A stretch of 64,000 bases of DNA from CAUZJF01 sp965248605. Its GTDB lineage: Bacteria; Chloroflexota; Dehalococcoidia; Lucifugimonadales; CAUZJF01. The stretch lies in assembly GCA_965248605.1 (NCBI GenBank), contig CBDFJV010000007.1, positions 310,001-374,000 on the forward strand, given 5' to 3'. Each line of letters begins with the position of its first letter. The stretch's first letter is position 1. Of the stretch, positions 43,554 through 52,565 are shown piece after piece. The notes under the pieces were generated by a model, which worked only from the letters and a program-made list of their open reading frames with translations, ran no database searches and had not been told where the DNA came from. The translations under genes and the position numbers were made by a program.

Positions 43554-44681
43554 GTGCTGCACGGCGTGGCGCAGGTCGTCTCCGCTATCGTGGTTGTGTC
43601 CTTCGTCGTCTTTTTCATCGGCAACGTCCTAGACGCAGCCGATAGGCGAGGCTTCTCCCTGGGCTTTGAGTTCCTGACCGAGGAGGCGGGCTTCCCCATC
43701 GGCGAGTCGGTCATCGAGTACAGGGAATCCGACTCCTTCTCGTACGCCTTCGTCGTGGGGGTTCTGAACACCCTCAAGGTCGCCCTAGTAGGCGTCGTTC
43801 TGGCTACCATTCTGGGTGTCTTCATAGGCGTCGCCCGGCTTTCTTCCAATTGGCTCGTCAGCCGGCTGGCAAGTATCTACGTCGAGGTCTTCCGCAATGT
43901 CCCTCTACTGATCCAGCTCTTTTTCTGGTACTTCGGCGTGTTCCTGCTGTTGCCTGTCGTCCAGGAGAGCATCCGTTGGCCCGGACCTGTATTCCTCAAC
44001 AACCGGGGCATATTTCTCGTTTGGGCGAGGCCGTCGCCGTCCTTTCAGGCGTGGTTAATCTTTGTCCTGGCAGGACTTGTAGTAGCAGTCATTCTGAGAC
44101 TCTTTTTGGCCAGAGTTCGGGCCCGCACCGACCGTCCAACATACGCGGTGCTGGGACCGACCCTGGCTCTGGTACTGATCTCAATCATAGGGTGGCTGCT
44201 GATGGCTGAGAGCCCTCTGGTTCGCGAGGCGCCGGCGTTGGGCCGATTCAATTTCGAGGGGGGACTACGTCTCACGCCAGAGTTTGCAGCCCTGCTGTTG
44301 GGACTGGTGATCTACACGGCGGCCTTCATTGCCGAAATCGTCCGCGCCGGCATCCAGGCGGTGCACAGGGGCCAGGTAGAGTTCGCTCACGCACTGGGGT
44401 TGAGCGGCATGCAAACCCTGCGACTGGTCATCTTTCCGCAGGCGCTGCGGGTTGTCATCCCCCCATTGATTAGTCAGTGGCTGAACCTGACCAAGAACTC
44501 CAGCCTGGCCATCGCGATCGGCTATCCGGACCTCTTCAGCGTCGGCAAGATAATGATCAACCAGGCCGGGCGTGCCGTACCCGTTTTCCTTCTGATCATG
44601 GCCTCATATCTGGCAATGAGCCTTACCTACGCTGCCATAGGGAATCTCTACAACCGCCGCGCGCGGCTCGTGGAGCGATAG
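43554..44681 (+). CDS. aapQ: Amino-acid ABC transporter permease (AapQ-like)
   Basis: An inner-membrane permease of at least 375 residues, with eight or so helices. The EAA loop reads ALGLSGMQTLRLVIFPQALRVVIPPL, the site that contacts AapP. GVLNTLKVALVGVVLATILG and VEVFRNVPLLIQLFFWYFGV are family blocks. GTG 43554 cuts into the expected N-terminus: in-frame codons upstream (NRLLTYRGVPLWRNVR) look like AapQ. The only initiator-like codon before the next stop is CTG 43503, which has GAGG eight bases upstream. The true start is probably 43503. Confidence 0.9.
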   Translation: MLHGVAQVVSAIVVVSFVVFFIGNVLDAADRRGFSLGFEFLTEEAGFPIGESVIEYRESDSFSYAFVVGVLNTLKVALVGVVLATILGVFIGVARLSSNWLVSRLASIYVEVFRNVPLLIQLFFWYFGVFLLLPVVQESIRWPGPVFLNNRGIFLVWARPSPSFQAWLIFVLAGLVVAVILRLFLARVRARTDRPTYAVLGPTLALVLISIIGWLLMAESPLVREAPALGRFNFEGGLRLTPEFAALLLGLVIYTAAFIAEIVRAGIQAVHRGQVEFAHALGLSGMQTLRLVIFPQALRVVIPPLISQWLNLTKNSSLAIAIGYPDLFSVGKIMINQAGRAVPVFLLIMASYLAMSLTYAAIGNLYNRRARLVER

Positions 44682-44683
44682 CG

Positions 44684-45892
44684 ATGAGTTCCGTTTCCCA
44701 GGCCACCGGACCACCCGTCGCCACGACCGGCGCCGTCGGGTGGGTCCGGCAAAACCTCCTGAGCACCTGGTATGACGGGTTGCTCACGGCTCTGGCGCTT
44801 GGGTTCATCTTCGTTCTGGTCAAGGGTGTGGGCGGATGGGTCTTGTTTTCGGCGGACTGGAGCGCGGTCACGTCAAACGTCAAGCTCCTTTTGGTTGGAC
44901 AGTACCCGTCGGAGGAAATCTGGCGAGTTAACCTGAGCGTGCTGATGGTCTCCTTTCTCTCAGGTCTCTCGTGGGGAGTATGGGGCGGGATCGCGCGCAA
45001 CATCGCTATCGCCTTGGCCGTGGTGTTCGGCGTTCCGGCTCTGATGCCCGTGGCCCTTGACAGCCTGAGCCTAGACATGCGGCTCTGGCTGCTTGCCAGT
45101 CCAGCTCTGGTCGCCGCAGGACGTGGGTTAGCGCACACCCGGATCGGGCGCCCGCGACGGCTCATAGCTGCGTGGCTGGCCTCCTTTTTCCTATCACTCG
45201 TTCTGCTGCGAGGGTTCGAAGACAGCTCCTGGCTGCCCCTCGTGGGGACGGGGATGTGGGGAGGGCTGCTGCTGACCTTCCTCTTGGCCTTGGTAGGTAT
45301 CGTGGCCTCCTTCCCACTGGGTGTACTCCTGGCCGTCGGCCGTCGCAGCAACTTGCCGGTAGTCGCCCTGTTCAGCACTCTCTTCATTGAACTGGTCCGC
45401 GGCGTGCCGTTGGTCTCCCTCCTGTTCATGACGCAAGTCATCTTGCCCCTGTTCCTGCCAGACGGATTCGTCTTGGACCGTGTCCTCAGGGCGCTGCTGG
45501 CGATTACCCTGTTCAGCGCCGCCTACATGGCGGAGAACGTTCGTGGAGGACTGCAGGCCGTACCTCCTGGGCAGATCGAGGCGGCGAAGGCATTGGGCCT
45601 CAGTGGTCGTCACGTCATGCTCTTTATCGTGCTCCCTCAGGCCCTGAGAGCCGTCATCCCCGCGATTGTCGGCCAGTTCATTAGCCTCTTCAAAGATACC
45701 AGCCTGGTCGCCACCGTAGGGCTTTTGGATGTTGTCGGCATCGGAAAGTCCATTATCCTGGGCAACGTAGAATGGATAGGCTCGCAACGGGAGGTCTACG
45801 CCATCATGGCCCTGATGTATTGGGTCTTCACTTACTCCATGTCACACGCAAGCGGCAGGTTTGAGGCCGCACTGGGGGTGGGGCACCGATAG
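44684..45892 (+). CDS. aapM: Amino-acid ABC transporter permease (AapM-like)
   Basis: A 402-residue second permease. The N-terminal extension has extra helices (as in AapM). The EAA loop is ALGLSGRHVMLFIVLPQALRAVIPAI, and FIELVRGVPLVSLLFMTQVILP is the conserved BPD-type helix. The ATG lies 2 bp after the aapQ stop. It dimerises with AapQ to form the channel. Confidence 0.93.
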   Translation: MSSVSQATGPPVATTGAVGWVRQNLLSTWYDGLLTALALGFIFVLVKGVGGWVLFSADWSAVTSNVKLLLVGQYPSEEIWRVNLSVLMVSFLSGLSWGVWGGIARNIAIALAVVFGVPALMPVALDSLSLDMRLWLLASPALVAAGRGLAHTRIGRPRRLIAAWLASFFLSLVLLRGFEDSSWLPLVGTGMWGGLLLTFLLALVGIVASFPLGVLLAVGRRSNLPVVALFSTLFIELVRGVPLVSLLFMTQVILPLFLPDGFVLDRVLRALLAITLFSAAYMAENVRGGLQAVPPGQIEAAKALGLSGRHVMLFIVLPQALRAVIPAIVGQFISLFKDTSLVATVGLLDVVGIGKSIILGNVEWIGSQREVYAIMALMYWVFTYSMSHASGRFEAALGVGHR

Positions 45893-45934
45893 CGGACCGC
45901 GGCGAGCTAAACTGCAACCGCTGAGACCTCCATT

Positions 45935-46702
45935 GTGAATACTAAAATGACTGATGAGCGGGACCAGATACACGATGACATCATCGTGTGTCGAGATGTC
46001 CACAAGTGGTTCGGCGACTTTCACGTTCTACGGGGTGTCACCGCCTTGGTCAGGAGAGGCGAGGTCATCGTTATCTTCGGCCCCTCGGGCTCCGGCAAAT
46101 CTACGTTCGTCCGGACGATCAACCGCCTAGAGGCGCACCAGAGGGGTGAGATAATCGTAGATGGCATTGAGTTGACCAATGACATTCGGAACATCGAGGC
46201 GGTCCGAAGCGAAGTCGGCATGGTGTTCCAGTCGTTCAACCTCTTCCCGCATCTGACGGTGGTTCAAAACATTACCCTGGCCCCGACTTGGGTGAGGAAG
46301 TGGCCACGCCAGAGGGCGCATCAGGTGGCGATGGAGCTTCTAGACCGAGTGGGAATACCGGAACAGGCCGACAAGTACCCTGCGCAGCTTTCTGGCGGAC
46401 AGCAGCAACGGGTCGCCATCGCCAGAGCCCTCGCGATGCAGCCTAAGATCATGCTGTTCGACGAGCCTACTTCGGCCCTGGACCCCGAGATGATTAAAGA
46501 GGTTTTGGACGTCATGCGCGAGCTCGCCGCCTCCGGCATCACCATGATAGTAATCACCCACGAGATGGGCTTTGCAAGAGAAGTCGCTGACCGATTGATG
46601 ATGTTCGACGAGGGGAATATTGTCGAGCAGGGCACGCCTGAGGCGATTTTCAACGACCCTCAGCACGAGCGGACCAAAACCTTTCTGTCGCAGGTTCTGT
46701 GA
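45935..46702 (+). CDS. aapP: Amino-acid ABC transporter ATP-binding protein (AapP-like)
   Basis: A 255-residue ATPase of the polar amino-acid uptake family. Walker A is FGPSGSGKSTFVRT, the Q-loop lies in MVFQSFNLFPHLT, the signature is LSGGQQQRVAIARAL, and Walker B is IMLFDEPTSALDPE, with the H-loop in VITHEMGFA. It is complete and closes the operon. GTG 45935, or ATG four codons later. Confidence 0.95.
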   Translation: MNTKMTDERDQIHDDIIVCRDVHKWFGDFHVLRGVTALVRRGEVIVIFGPSGSGKSTFVRTINRLEAHQRGEIIVDGIELTNDIRNIEAVRSEVGMVFQSFNLFPHLTVVQNITLAPTWVRKWPRQRAHQVAMELLDRVGIPEQADKYPAQLSGGQQQRVAIARALAMQPKIMLFDEPTSALDPEMIKEVLDVMRELAASGITMIVITHEMGFAREVADRLMMFDEGNIVEQGTPEAIFNDPQHERTKTFLSQVL

Positions 46703-46752
46703 CGCAAGTGGCGTTCAGGCGAGGTCGTACACGGCTCTCCTCTCCTGTAGGG

Positions 46753-48180
46753 CTACGGCCTTGCGTTTGAGCCGCCCAGCGCTCTGTACATGTCGACGTA
46801 TGATCGCGCGATGGCCTCCGAGGCGCGGAACGATCGTGCAGGCCAGTAGCCGAAGGCGTCGTGCACGCGGATCCTGCTGTGAACCAGGCATTCGACGGGC
46901 TCAGCTACCATCGGGTACTTCGGGCTATCTGGGCCTGACTCGTCGCTGACGGCGATCATCTTGCCTTTCGCCTGTGGCGCGGCGATATAGCTCCCGCCTC
47001 CGGCGTTCACGTTCATGTAGAAGGCATGGGTCTGGGCCGTGCTGTGCTTGGCGAGGGCCTCGACTCCGTTAACACTGTCGGCCGCGTTGTCCGCATTGGA
47101 CGGGTGGAGGACTAGCCGGCACCCGAACATCACCGGCAGCGTCTGAAGCTCCAGGTATCGATGGTCGTGGCAGATGTGCAGAGAGATCGGGACGCCTTTG
47201 ACTTCGAACTCGTTCAAGGAATAACCGTGCCAGAACCCCTGCTCAGCCGAATGGACCTTCCTGGCGGTATAGACGACCTCGCCGTCGGGGTCGTAGACGC
47301 GGGACGCGATGTACGGGGTCTGACTGAGCGTGTGGTCCGGCTCAGCTCGCCAGATAGGAAGCCCGACGACCACGTGCGGCGCATCCGGCAGGTCCGAGAT
47401 GTAGCGTCTCAGAGCGCTCTCGGCCTCCGCGATCGGCTTCGGGTCGGCCATGGTCGGGCTGGTCGGGAACAGGCCCGTCAGCGACGCCTCAATCGTCACC
47501 AGAAGCTCGACGCCTTCCTCCGAGGCCAGCCGTATCCCGCGATACAGTGACTCCAGGTTGTACTCGATCGAGTCGACGTTCAGCATCTGCCAGCCGCCCA
47601 GATGGAGGAACTCCGGGATGCCCGACGGGACGCCTCGGTGGACGAAGTGTTCGAGCAGGACCGTCCCCCCACTTACCCGAACGACCACGCCCATCTCCGG
47701 GAGCAGGTTCTGGTCGTCCGCCGACATGATCTTCTCGCCGTCGAGATATACGGCCACGTCGGCGTTCTTGATCAGCTCGCCGCCGCCCTCGATTTTCTCG
47801 ATCGTCAGTGTGTGAGCCTCGTCGGGGTCGATCGCGCGATTGACCGTCGCCGCAGGCTGAGGCAGCGTCCAGTCGCTGGTCGCGAAGGAGACCTCTCCGG
47901 ACGCAAGGTCGACCCCGACACTGGCGTGCTCGTGGCGGTCGGCGTCGAACCCGAAGGACAGGTGTCCGGCAGACCCATCGGACACGCGAAACCGGAGCTC
48001 GATGCTGTCGCCGTTCCTTGTGTGGACGCCGGGCCCACGCAAATGGACCGACTCCCCGGCCGGCGCTTCGAGCACAAGGCCGTCCGCCGTTGCTTTGAAG
48101 CCCGCGTCCGTCTCATCCGGCCAGATCCAACCCGGAGTCGGCTGGGTGAAGTCCGTTTCAATAAGAATGCGATTGTTCAG
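46753..48180 (-). CDS. Nitrilase-fold carbon-nitrogen hydrolase with N-terminal beta-sandwich, apparent CTG start
   Basis: This protein has about 475 residues. Residues about 1-165 form a beta-rich domain (DFTQPTPGWIWPDETDAGF; LRFRVSDGSAGHLSFGFD). Residues about 180-470 form a carbon-nitrogen hydrolase domain. LLVTIEASLTGLFP carries the Glu, VYTARKVHSAEQGFWHG the Lys, and ISLHICHDHRYLELQTLP the Cys of the catalytic triad. The frame is coding back to a TAA at 48193-48195, and no ATG/GTG/TTG lies before GTG 48075. A GGAGG six bases before CTG 48180 marks the likely start. It is downstream of, and close to, a sialidase-like gene. Confidence 0.8.
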   Translation of the reverse strand: MNNRILIETDFTQPTPGWIWPDETDAGFKATADGLVLEAPAGESVHLRGPGVHTRNGDSIELRFRVSDGSAGHLSFGFDADRHEHASVGVDLASGEVSFATSDWTLPQPAATVNRAIDPDEAHTLTIEKIEGGGELIKNADVAVYLDGEKIMSADDQNLLPEMGVVVRVSGGTVLLEHFVHRGVPSGIPEFLHLGGWQMLNVDSIEYNLESLYRGIRLASEEGVELLVTIEASLTGLFPTSPTMADPKPIAEAESALRRYISDLPDAPHVVVGLPIWRAEPDHTLSQTPYIASRVYDPDGEVVYTARKVHSAEQGFWHGYSLNEFEVKGVPISLHICHDHRYLELQTLPVMFGCRLVLHPSNADNAADSVNGVEALAKHSTAQTHAFYMNVNAGGGSYIAAPQAKGKMIAVSDESGPDSPKYPMVAEPVECLVHSRIRVHDAFGYWPARSFRASEAIARSYVDMYRALGGSNARP

Positions 48181-48224
48181 CTTGATCCTCCGTTACCTGT
48201 TCTGCGCCCCCTTCAGTAGGTCGC

Positions 48225-49355
48225 TTATACCGACCTCAGTCGACACCAGCGCACGACCATCTGACCCTGTTGCGACCCCCAGAAGGTAGCCATGATATCC
48301 CCGTCGCTCAAGCGGATGGCGTCGGGAGCCCCGAAGGCGATCGTGTCATGGGCGGCGGGGTACTTGTCGGTACGGGCGACCCCCAGGCTGTCCTGCCCGT
48401 AGGCGTCCCACACCCGCACCCAGTTGTCGGTGTCGAAGGTCTTGCCTTCATCGCTGGACAGAGCCATATAGATGCCCGGACGATCGGACTCTCGCTCCGA
48501 CATTATGAGAGCCACGTAGCCATCGCCCAGGTCGACGGCCTTATTGGTCTGGGCCTGGAGGGTCGTCGGCTCGGGCTCGCTCCACTCTCTGCCGTCGGGC
48601 GACCCTTCGATTCGGTGCAGCGTGTAGAACTTGGTCCCGTCGATGGAGCCCGTCCACGGGAAACCGACGAGCCGGCCATCGGCCAGCTTGGTGACGCGGC
48701 AGTGCCAGAATCCCTTTTCGGGATTGGGACCGCCGGTCATCTCGACACGGTCGCCCCACATCGCGCCGCGATCGTCTGAGAAGATGCCCGAGACGTGGGG
48801 CGGCAGCGCCTCCTCGTCGTCGTAGGCCTTGTCCCAGTCACACGGGACGAACCACCGGCCGTTGTCCAGCTCCGTAACGCCGTCGTAAAGGACGAGATGG
48901 CTGTCGGGCTTTTCAATGGTCTCAGGTGGAGACCAGGTCAAGCCGCTGTCGTAGGAGCGGAACAGGACCGGTTGCTCTGGCAGGTGGCCTCCGGTCTCGG
49001 CGTTGTACATCGGTACGTCGGGGCCGGGACGCGTGAAACGGTGCCCCAGAACCAGGACCTCGCCGTGGGCCAAACGTGTGAGATGGGTGGCCGAGTAGGA
49101 GTACGGCTGGGCGTCCTCGGAACCGTCCCACAGGCACCCTTCGTCCCGCCACGTCGCGCCCCCGTCCCTTGACCGTAGGACCCACGATCTGCCGTCGTCT
49201 CCATACAGCGCCTGGGCTCGGCGGTATACGCAGAGCAGCTCGTCGGGCTGAATCTCGACGATCCGTGAGTAGGAGGCGTGGATCGCCCAGTCGGCCGGAT
49301 AGGGATTCGCATACAGCAGTCCCGAAGCAATGATCTCCAGGCGCCTGTCGATCAT
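48225..49355 (-). CDS. Sialidase/neuraminidase-like BNR-repeat protein
   Basis: A 376-residue six-bladed propeller protein. Asp-boxes appear as LRSRDGGATW, FRSYDSGLTWS, FSDDRGAMWG and LSSDEGKTFD. These are the S-x-D-x-G-x-T-W repeats of sialidases and related proteins. The catalytic Arg triad cannot be assigned with confidence, so the sugar specificity is open. It lies 44 bp upstream of the nitrilase-fold gene on the same strand. Confidence 0.82.
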   Translation of the reverse strand: MIDRRLEIIASGLLYANPYPADWAIHASYSRIVEIQPDELLCVYRRAQALYGDDGRSWVLRSRDGGATWRDEGCLWDGSEDAQPYSYSATHLTRLAHGEVLVLGHRFTRPGPDVPMYNAETGGHLPEQPVLFRSYDSGLTWSPPETIEKPDSHLVLYDGVTELDNGRWFVPCDWDKAYDDEEALPPHVSGIFSDDRGAMWGDRVEMTGGPNPEKGFWHCRVTKLADGRLVGFPWTGSIDGTKFYTLHRIEGSPDGREWSEPEPTTLQAQTNKAVDLGDGYVALIMSERESDRPGIYMALSSDEGKTFDTDNWVRVWDAYGQDSLGVARTDKYPAAHDTIAFGAPDAIRLSDGDIMATFWGSQQGQMVVRWCRLRSV

Positions 49356-49398
49356 TTAGCCATCGCCTGAAACAGCGGGTGTGTGTTCGAATCCATCG

Positions 49399-49659
49399 TT
49401 ATCCGAATAGAAGCGCAAGTCGCGCAAAGTTCTTTGTGGGTTTGCGACGCCGGACACCGCTGCCGCCGCTGCTGATGAGCCAGATACCGTATCCGGAAAA
49501 GGCTAGCCCGGCCAGCGCTCCCGCACAACCGGCGAATATGACGACCAGACTTGAAACGAGGGTAACGGAGACCTCGGCCAGCAAGATCAACGACACGATC
49601 AGGATCGCGTCGCCGGTGATGATATATCTGATACCTCGGGCCAGGTTGTTCGCTGGCAT
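49399..49659 (-). CDS. Small two-helix membrane protein
   Basis: An 86-residue protein with two membrane segments (AILIVSLILLAEVSVTLVSSL and IFAGCAGALAGLAFSGYGIW) and a basic C-terminus (RRRKPTKNFAR). I chose ATG 49659; the longer open frame upstream consists of repeat sequence. No family is recognised. Confidence 0.5.
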   Translation of the reverse strand: MPANNLARGIRYIITGDAILIVSLILLAEVSVTLVSSLVVIFAGCAGALAGLAFSGYGIWLISSGGSGVRRRKPTKNFARLALLFG

Positions 49660-49767
49660 AGTGTCTTCAGCCCACCTCTTTCGGGCTCTTGCCTTCAGGA
49701 TATCGAATTGCAGACCTCGTTTTTGACCGAACGCCAGGCTGGCGGGGTTGTTCGCTTCTGGATTCCT

Positions 49768-49867
49768 GTCATTCCGAGAAGTCTTCGACGAGGAATCTAA
49801 GTGGTTGCGGTAGGCCAACGTTGGTTGATGATGACCGTCTAGATTCCTCGCGGAGCCTCGGAATGAC
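49768..49867. repeat. Imperfect long inverted repeat (MITE-like), about 100 bp
   Basis: Arm 1 is 49768-49799 (GTCATTCCGAG ... GAGGAATCTA) and arm 2 is 49840-49867 (TAGATTCCTC ... CTCGGAATGAC), with about 40 bp between. The ATTCCG/GGAATGAC motif recurs in the short repeat at 841-868. The rest of the 428-bp gap (49660-50087) contains nothing else recognisable. Confidence 0.55.
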
Positions 49868-50087
49868 ACTGCCTCTGGGTATTTCTGGGTAACCGAAAGA
49901 CGTTAGCTAGGTTGGCCTCGCGCTTGACATCATTTTGTCAAGAGACTATACATTACTCGTGCTCAGAGGGAGCCCCCGAGTCCGCGACAAGGGCCGAGCC
50001 CACCTCTGCTCGATCGTATTGGTCTAGACATAGGACACTCTTTTCTGCCTGTCACCGCGGACGCCAGGCGCAGCGAAAGGAGTTGTC

Positions 50088-51257
50088 ATGTCTACGCGTC
50101 CTCTTCCGCCCCAGCCGAGTCTTGAGCACCTCAAGAACCAGGCTAAAGACCTTCTCAAGGCCCACAAGTCGAGTGACCCCGAAGCCGCCCCCCGTCTGAG
50201 GAAGTCACTCCCCCGTTTCTCGGAGTCGTCCGACGAGCAAATCCTCGGGTCGACCTTGTCGCTCCGCGACGCCCAGACCGTGATCGCTCACGAGTACGGC
50301 TTCGACAGCTACGTCGATCTCCGCCAACACGTCACGCAGCTTCAGAACGCCCCTTTGGTGGACATGGAGGTCGTGGGAATCCGCACCTCAATAGACACGT
50401 TCCAGAACGTAGTGGTCCTTCGAATCGGGGATTCCGATCGGTACTTGCCTATTTGGATCGGGCCGACCGAGGCCGACGCCATTGCACGCCTGAAGCAGGG
50501 AGTGGACCTCCCCCGCCCTTTGACTCATGACCTGTTCGGCTCGACCATCAGTGACCTTGGCGCCAGAGTGGCCAGGATCGTGATCTCTGACCTCAGGAAC
50601 ACTACTTTCTACGCGACAATCAGCCTCGAGATGAACGGTTCGACAGTCGAGCGGGACGCGCGTCCAAGCGACGCTATCGCGCTGGCGATTGGGGCGGGTG
50701 CGCCGGTTCTCGCTTCTGAGTTGGTTGCCAAGGAAGCCGGCGTCGAGTGGACGGAAGGTGAGCCGTTACATCTGATTTCGTCCCAACATTCGGTAGCGAC
50801 CGCCGTTGTCGCAGGCAGTGTCTCTGAGCAAGTCCGGGGGGCGATTCTCTCGGCTCGAAGCGAAGCCGTGCGGCTGTCGCACGACTCGGTAGGCGTAGAT
50901 CACTTGCTGCTAGGGCTTTTGAGCCAGATGACTAAAGTTGTCGCCAAGGTGTTTAAACGCCTTCAAGTCAACCCCAACGAAGTCGCCGGTGCGGTCGAAG
51001 CGCGGATGGCCCGCGGGAAGGCCACGACCGAACGGAAGCCGCCCCTCTCGCCCGACACCGCTCGTGTGATAGCTCTCGCAGGAGACGAGGCCCGCGGCCT
51101 TGGGAGCTACTCGCTAGGGAACGAGCATCTACTTATCGCGATCCTGAAAGAGGGCGAGGGCAACGCGGTCGCCGTTCTGAAAGAGCATAGCGTGACGTCG
51201 GATGCCGTCGAAGCAGAGCTTCGCAGATTGCACGAGGAATGGAGTAGCCGGCTGTGA
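50088..51257 (+). CDS. Bifunctional-nuclease (DUF151) domain fused to Clp-N repeats
   Basis: A 389-residue protein in three parts. Residues 1-85 are a helical domain beginning PSLEHLKNQAKDLLKAHKS, a type often put before ankyrin or chaperone modules. Residues about 90-215 are a BFN/DUF151 domain (LPIWIGPTEADAIARLKQGV; RPLTHDLFGSTISDLGARV; DARPSDAIALAIGAGAPVL). Residues about 235-385 hold two Clp N-terminal repeats (HDSVGVDHLLLGLLSQ; YSLGNEHLLIAILKEGEGNA). ATG with AGGAG eight bases upstream. The terminator at 51388 follows. Substrate recruitment to a Clp system is possible but unproven. Confidence 0.85.
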   Translation: MSTRPLPPQPSLEHLKNQAKDLLKAHKSSDPEAAPRLRKSLPRFSESSDEQILGSTLSLRDAQTVIAHEYGFDSYVDLRQHVTQLQNAPLVDMEVVGIRTSIDTFQNVVVLRIGDSDRYLPIWIGPTEADAIARLKQGVDLPRPLTHDLFGSTISDLGARVARIVISDLRNTTFYATISLEMNGSTVERDARPSDAIALAIGAGAPVLASELVAKEAGVEWTEGEPLHLISSQHSVATAVVAGSVSEQVRGAILSARSEAVRLSHDSVGVDHLLLGLLSQMTKVVAKVFKRLQVNPNEVAGAVEARMARGKATTERKPPLSPDTARVIALAGDEARGLGSYSLGNEHLLIAILKEGEGNAVAVLKEHSVTSDAVEAELRRLHEEWSSRL

Positions 51258-51387
51258 TACCATTGCTCCCTGCCATGGCTAAGCGCTTCCCGACTAACGC
51301 GATACCGGCGTCTACGGCTGACAGCCGTGGCGTTTCGTCGTTGGGTGGAACCTAGTAAGCTAGCCATACAAATCAGGTGATCGAAAA

Positions 51388-51416
51388 GGCCTCCCCTCAC
51401 CAGGGAGGCCTTTTTT
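51388..51416 (+). terminator. Rho-independent terminator
   Basis: An 8-bp GC stem (GGCCTCCC / GGGAGGCC) with a 7-base loop is followed by six T and preceded by AAAA. It lies about 130 bp after the DUF151/Clp-N gene and just before a methyltransferase gene. The A and T runs make it potentially bidirectional. Confidence 0.85.
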
Positions 51417-51440
51417 GTTGAGTTCGTGAGGAGGCGAATC

Positions 51441-52175
51441 ATGAAAGGCTACGAGGCATCGACATACGGGGACCGGATCGCAGGGGTGTACGACGAGTTC
51501 TACGGGGCTCCCCCTGAATACTCGAAGCGCGCCGAAGTGCTGGCACGTTTGGCGGGACGCGGACGAGCCCTGGAGTTGGGAGTCGGGACGGGGAACTACG
51601 CGATTCCGCTCGCGGCTCTGGGTTTCGAGGTCCACGGCATAGACGCGTCGTCCGCCATGTTGGACAGGCTCCGGACCAAGGACGGCGGGGCGTCCGTGCG
51701 GGTAACTCTCGGCGACTTCGCCAACGTCGACGTCGAGGGCGTCCTCTCGCTGGTCTTCGTCGTCTCCAACACTTTCTTCATGCTGACGACGCAAGAGGAC
51801 CAGGTCAGATGCTTCAAGAACGTCGCCGCTCACCTGGATGAGTCCGGCGTTTTCGTGGTGGCTGCTTTCGTACCTGATACGTCGAAGATCGCCGAAGAAC
51901 AACATCTGAGTGCCGATCTACCGGACCCGGACACAGTGCAGCTGGACGTCTCTATCTACAACGGCCATGAACAAACAGTCGACTTCCAGAGCGTATACAT
52001 CACCCAGGACGGAATACGCCTGTACCCCGGACGACTGCGCTATGCGTGGCCGTCGGAGCTGGACCTGATGGCGAGGGAAGCGGGCCTGCGTCTCCGCGAA
52101 AGGTGGAACGGCTGGGACGGCTCGCGGTTCACGTCGCGGAGCGAGTTGCACGTGTCCGTATACGAGAATGGCTAA
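51441..52175 (+). CDS. Class I SAM-dependent methyltransferase
   Basis: A 244-residue small-molecule methyltransferase. Motif I is ALELGVGTGNYAIPLAALGF, followed by HGIDASSAMLDRL, LGDFANVDVEGVLSLVFVV and a C-terminal barrel-like half with RYAWPSELDLMAREAGLRL. ATG 51441 follows AGGAGG by seven bases; the GTG at 51426 overlaps the ribosome-binding site. Substrate unknown. Confidence 0.88.
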   Translation: MKGYEASTYGDRIAGVYDEFYGAPPEYSKRAEVLARLAGRGRALELGVGTGNYAIPLAALGFEVHGIDASSAMLDRLRTKDGGASVRVTLGDFANVDVEGVLSLVFVVSNTFFMLTTQEDQVRCFKNVAAHLDESGVFVVAAFVPDTSKIAEEQHLSADLPDPDTVQLDVSIYNGHEQTVDFQSVYITQDGIRLYPGRLRYAWPSELDLMAREAGLRLRERWNGWDGSRFTSRSELHVSVYENG

Positions 52176-52190
52176 GGAATACCCATAACG

Positions 52191-52244
52191 TGGTGGGGAA
52201 GCCGGACTCGAACCCGGACGCCGTGCGGCACCTGATCCTAAATC
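52191..52244 (-). repeat. Partial tRNA-Leu (3' half) duplicate, att-like
   Basis: Starting at the CCA end, about 54 bp match the 3' half of the intact tRNA-Leu at 54460-54514, with two substitutions and one missing base, up to the anticodon loop (ATTTAGGATC). The 5' half is unrelated. It has the same orientation as the intact tRNA. This is the typical end of an element that integrated into a tRNA 3' end. Confidence 0.75.
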
Positions 52245-52374
52245 CGCTGGGGATGGTTTCCCACATACATCTCTGCCCTGAGTTCAACCTATGTCACACC
52301 GAGACGGTTGTAGGGTGTTGATACGCTGGCAGTCGAGGCCAACGGCTCCATCGCCGGGGGCCTCCCTAGCTAGG

Positions 52375-52411
52375 CCGCCGGGTGAGGCTTCTCCCGCCCG
52401 GCGGCTGTTTT
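52375..52411 (+). terminator. Probable intrinsic terminator
   Basis: An 8-bp stem CCGCCGGG / CCCGGCGG with a 14-base loop is followed by CTGTTTTG. It lies in the 390-bp gap between the methyltransferase and PhyH genes, which otherwise holds only the tRNA fragment. The T-tract is short. Confidence 0.5.
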
Positions 52412-52565
52412 GTTGCCCCTCTCGTCGACGCCTCGGATCCCCCACGCCTGGGATATAATCGCAGCCCTAGGTGCGAACAGACTGATGGCTTGTGGCCGTA
52501 CTCCGCAAAGCTCCGAATCGCTATCCACCACCGATGTAGCGGCAACGCTCAGGAGGCAGACCTAG

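Noticed and set aside
52446..52464. TATAAT at 52454-52459 as a promoter for the PhyH gene
   Set aside because: A good -10 but no -35 or TG extension at proper spacing; left as too weak to list.
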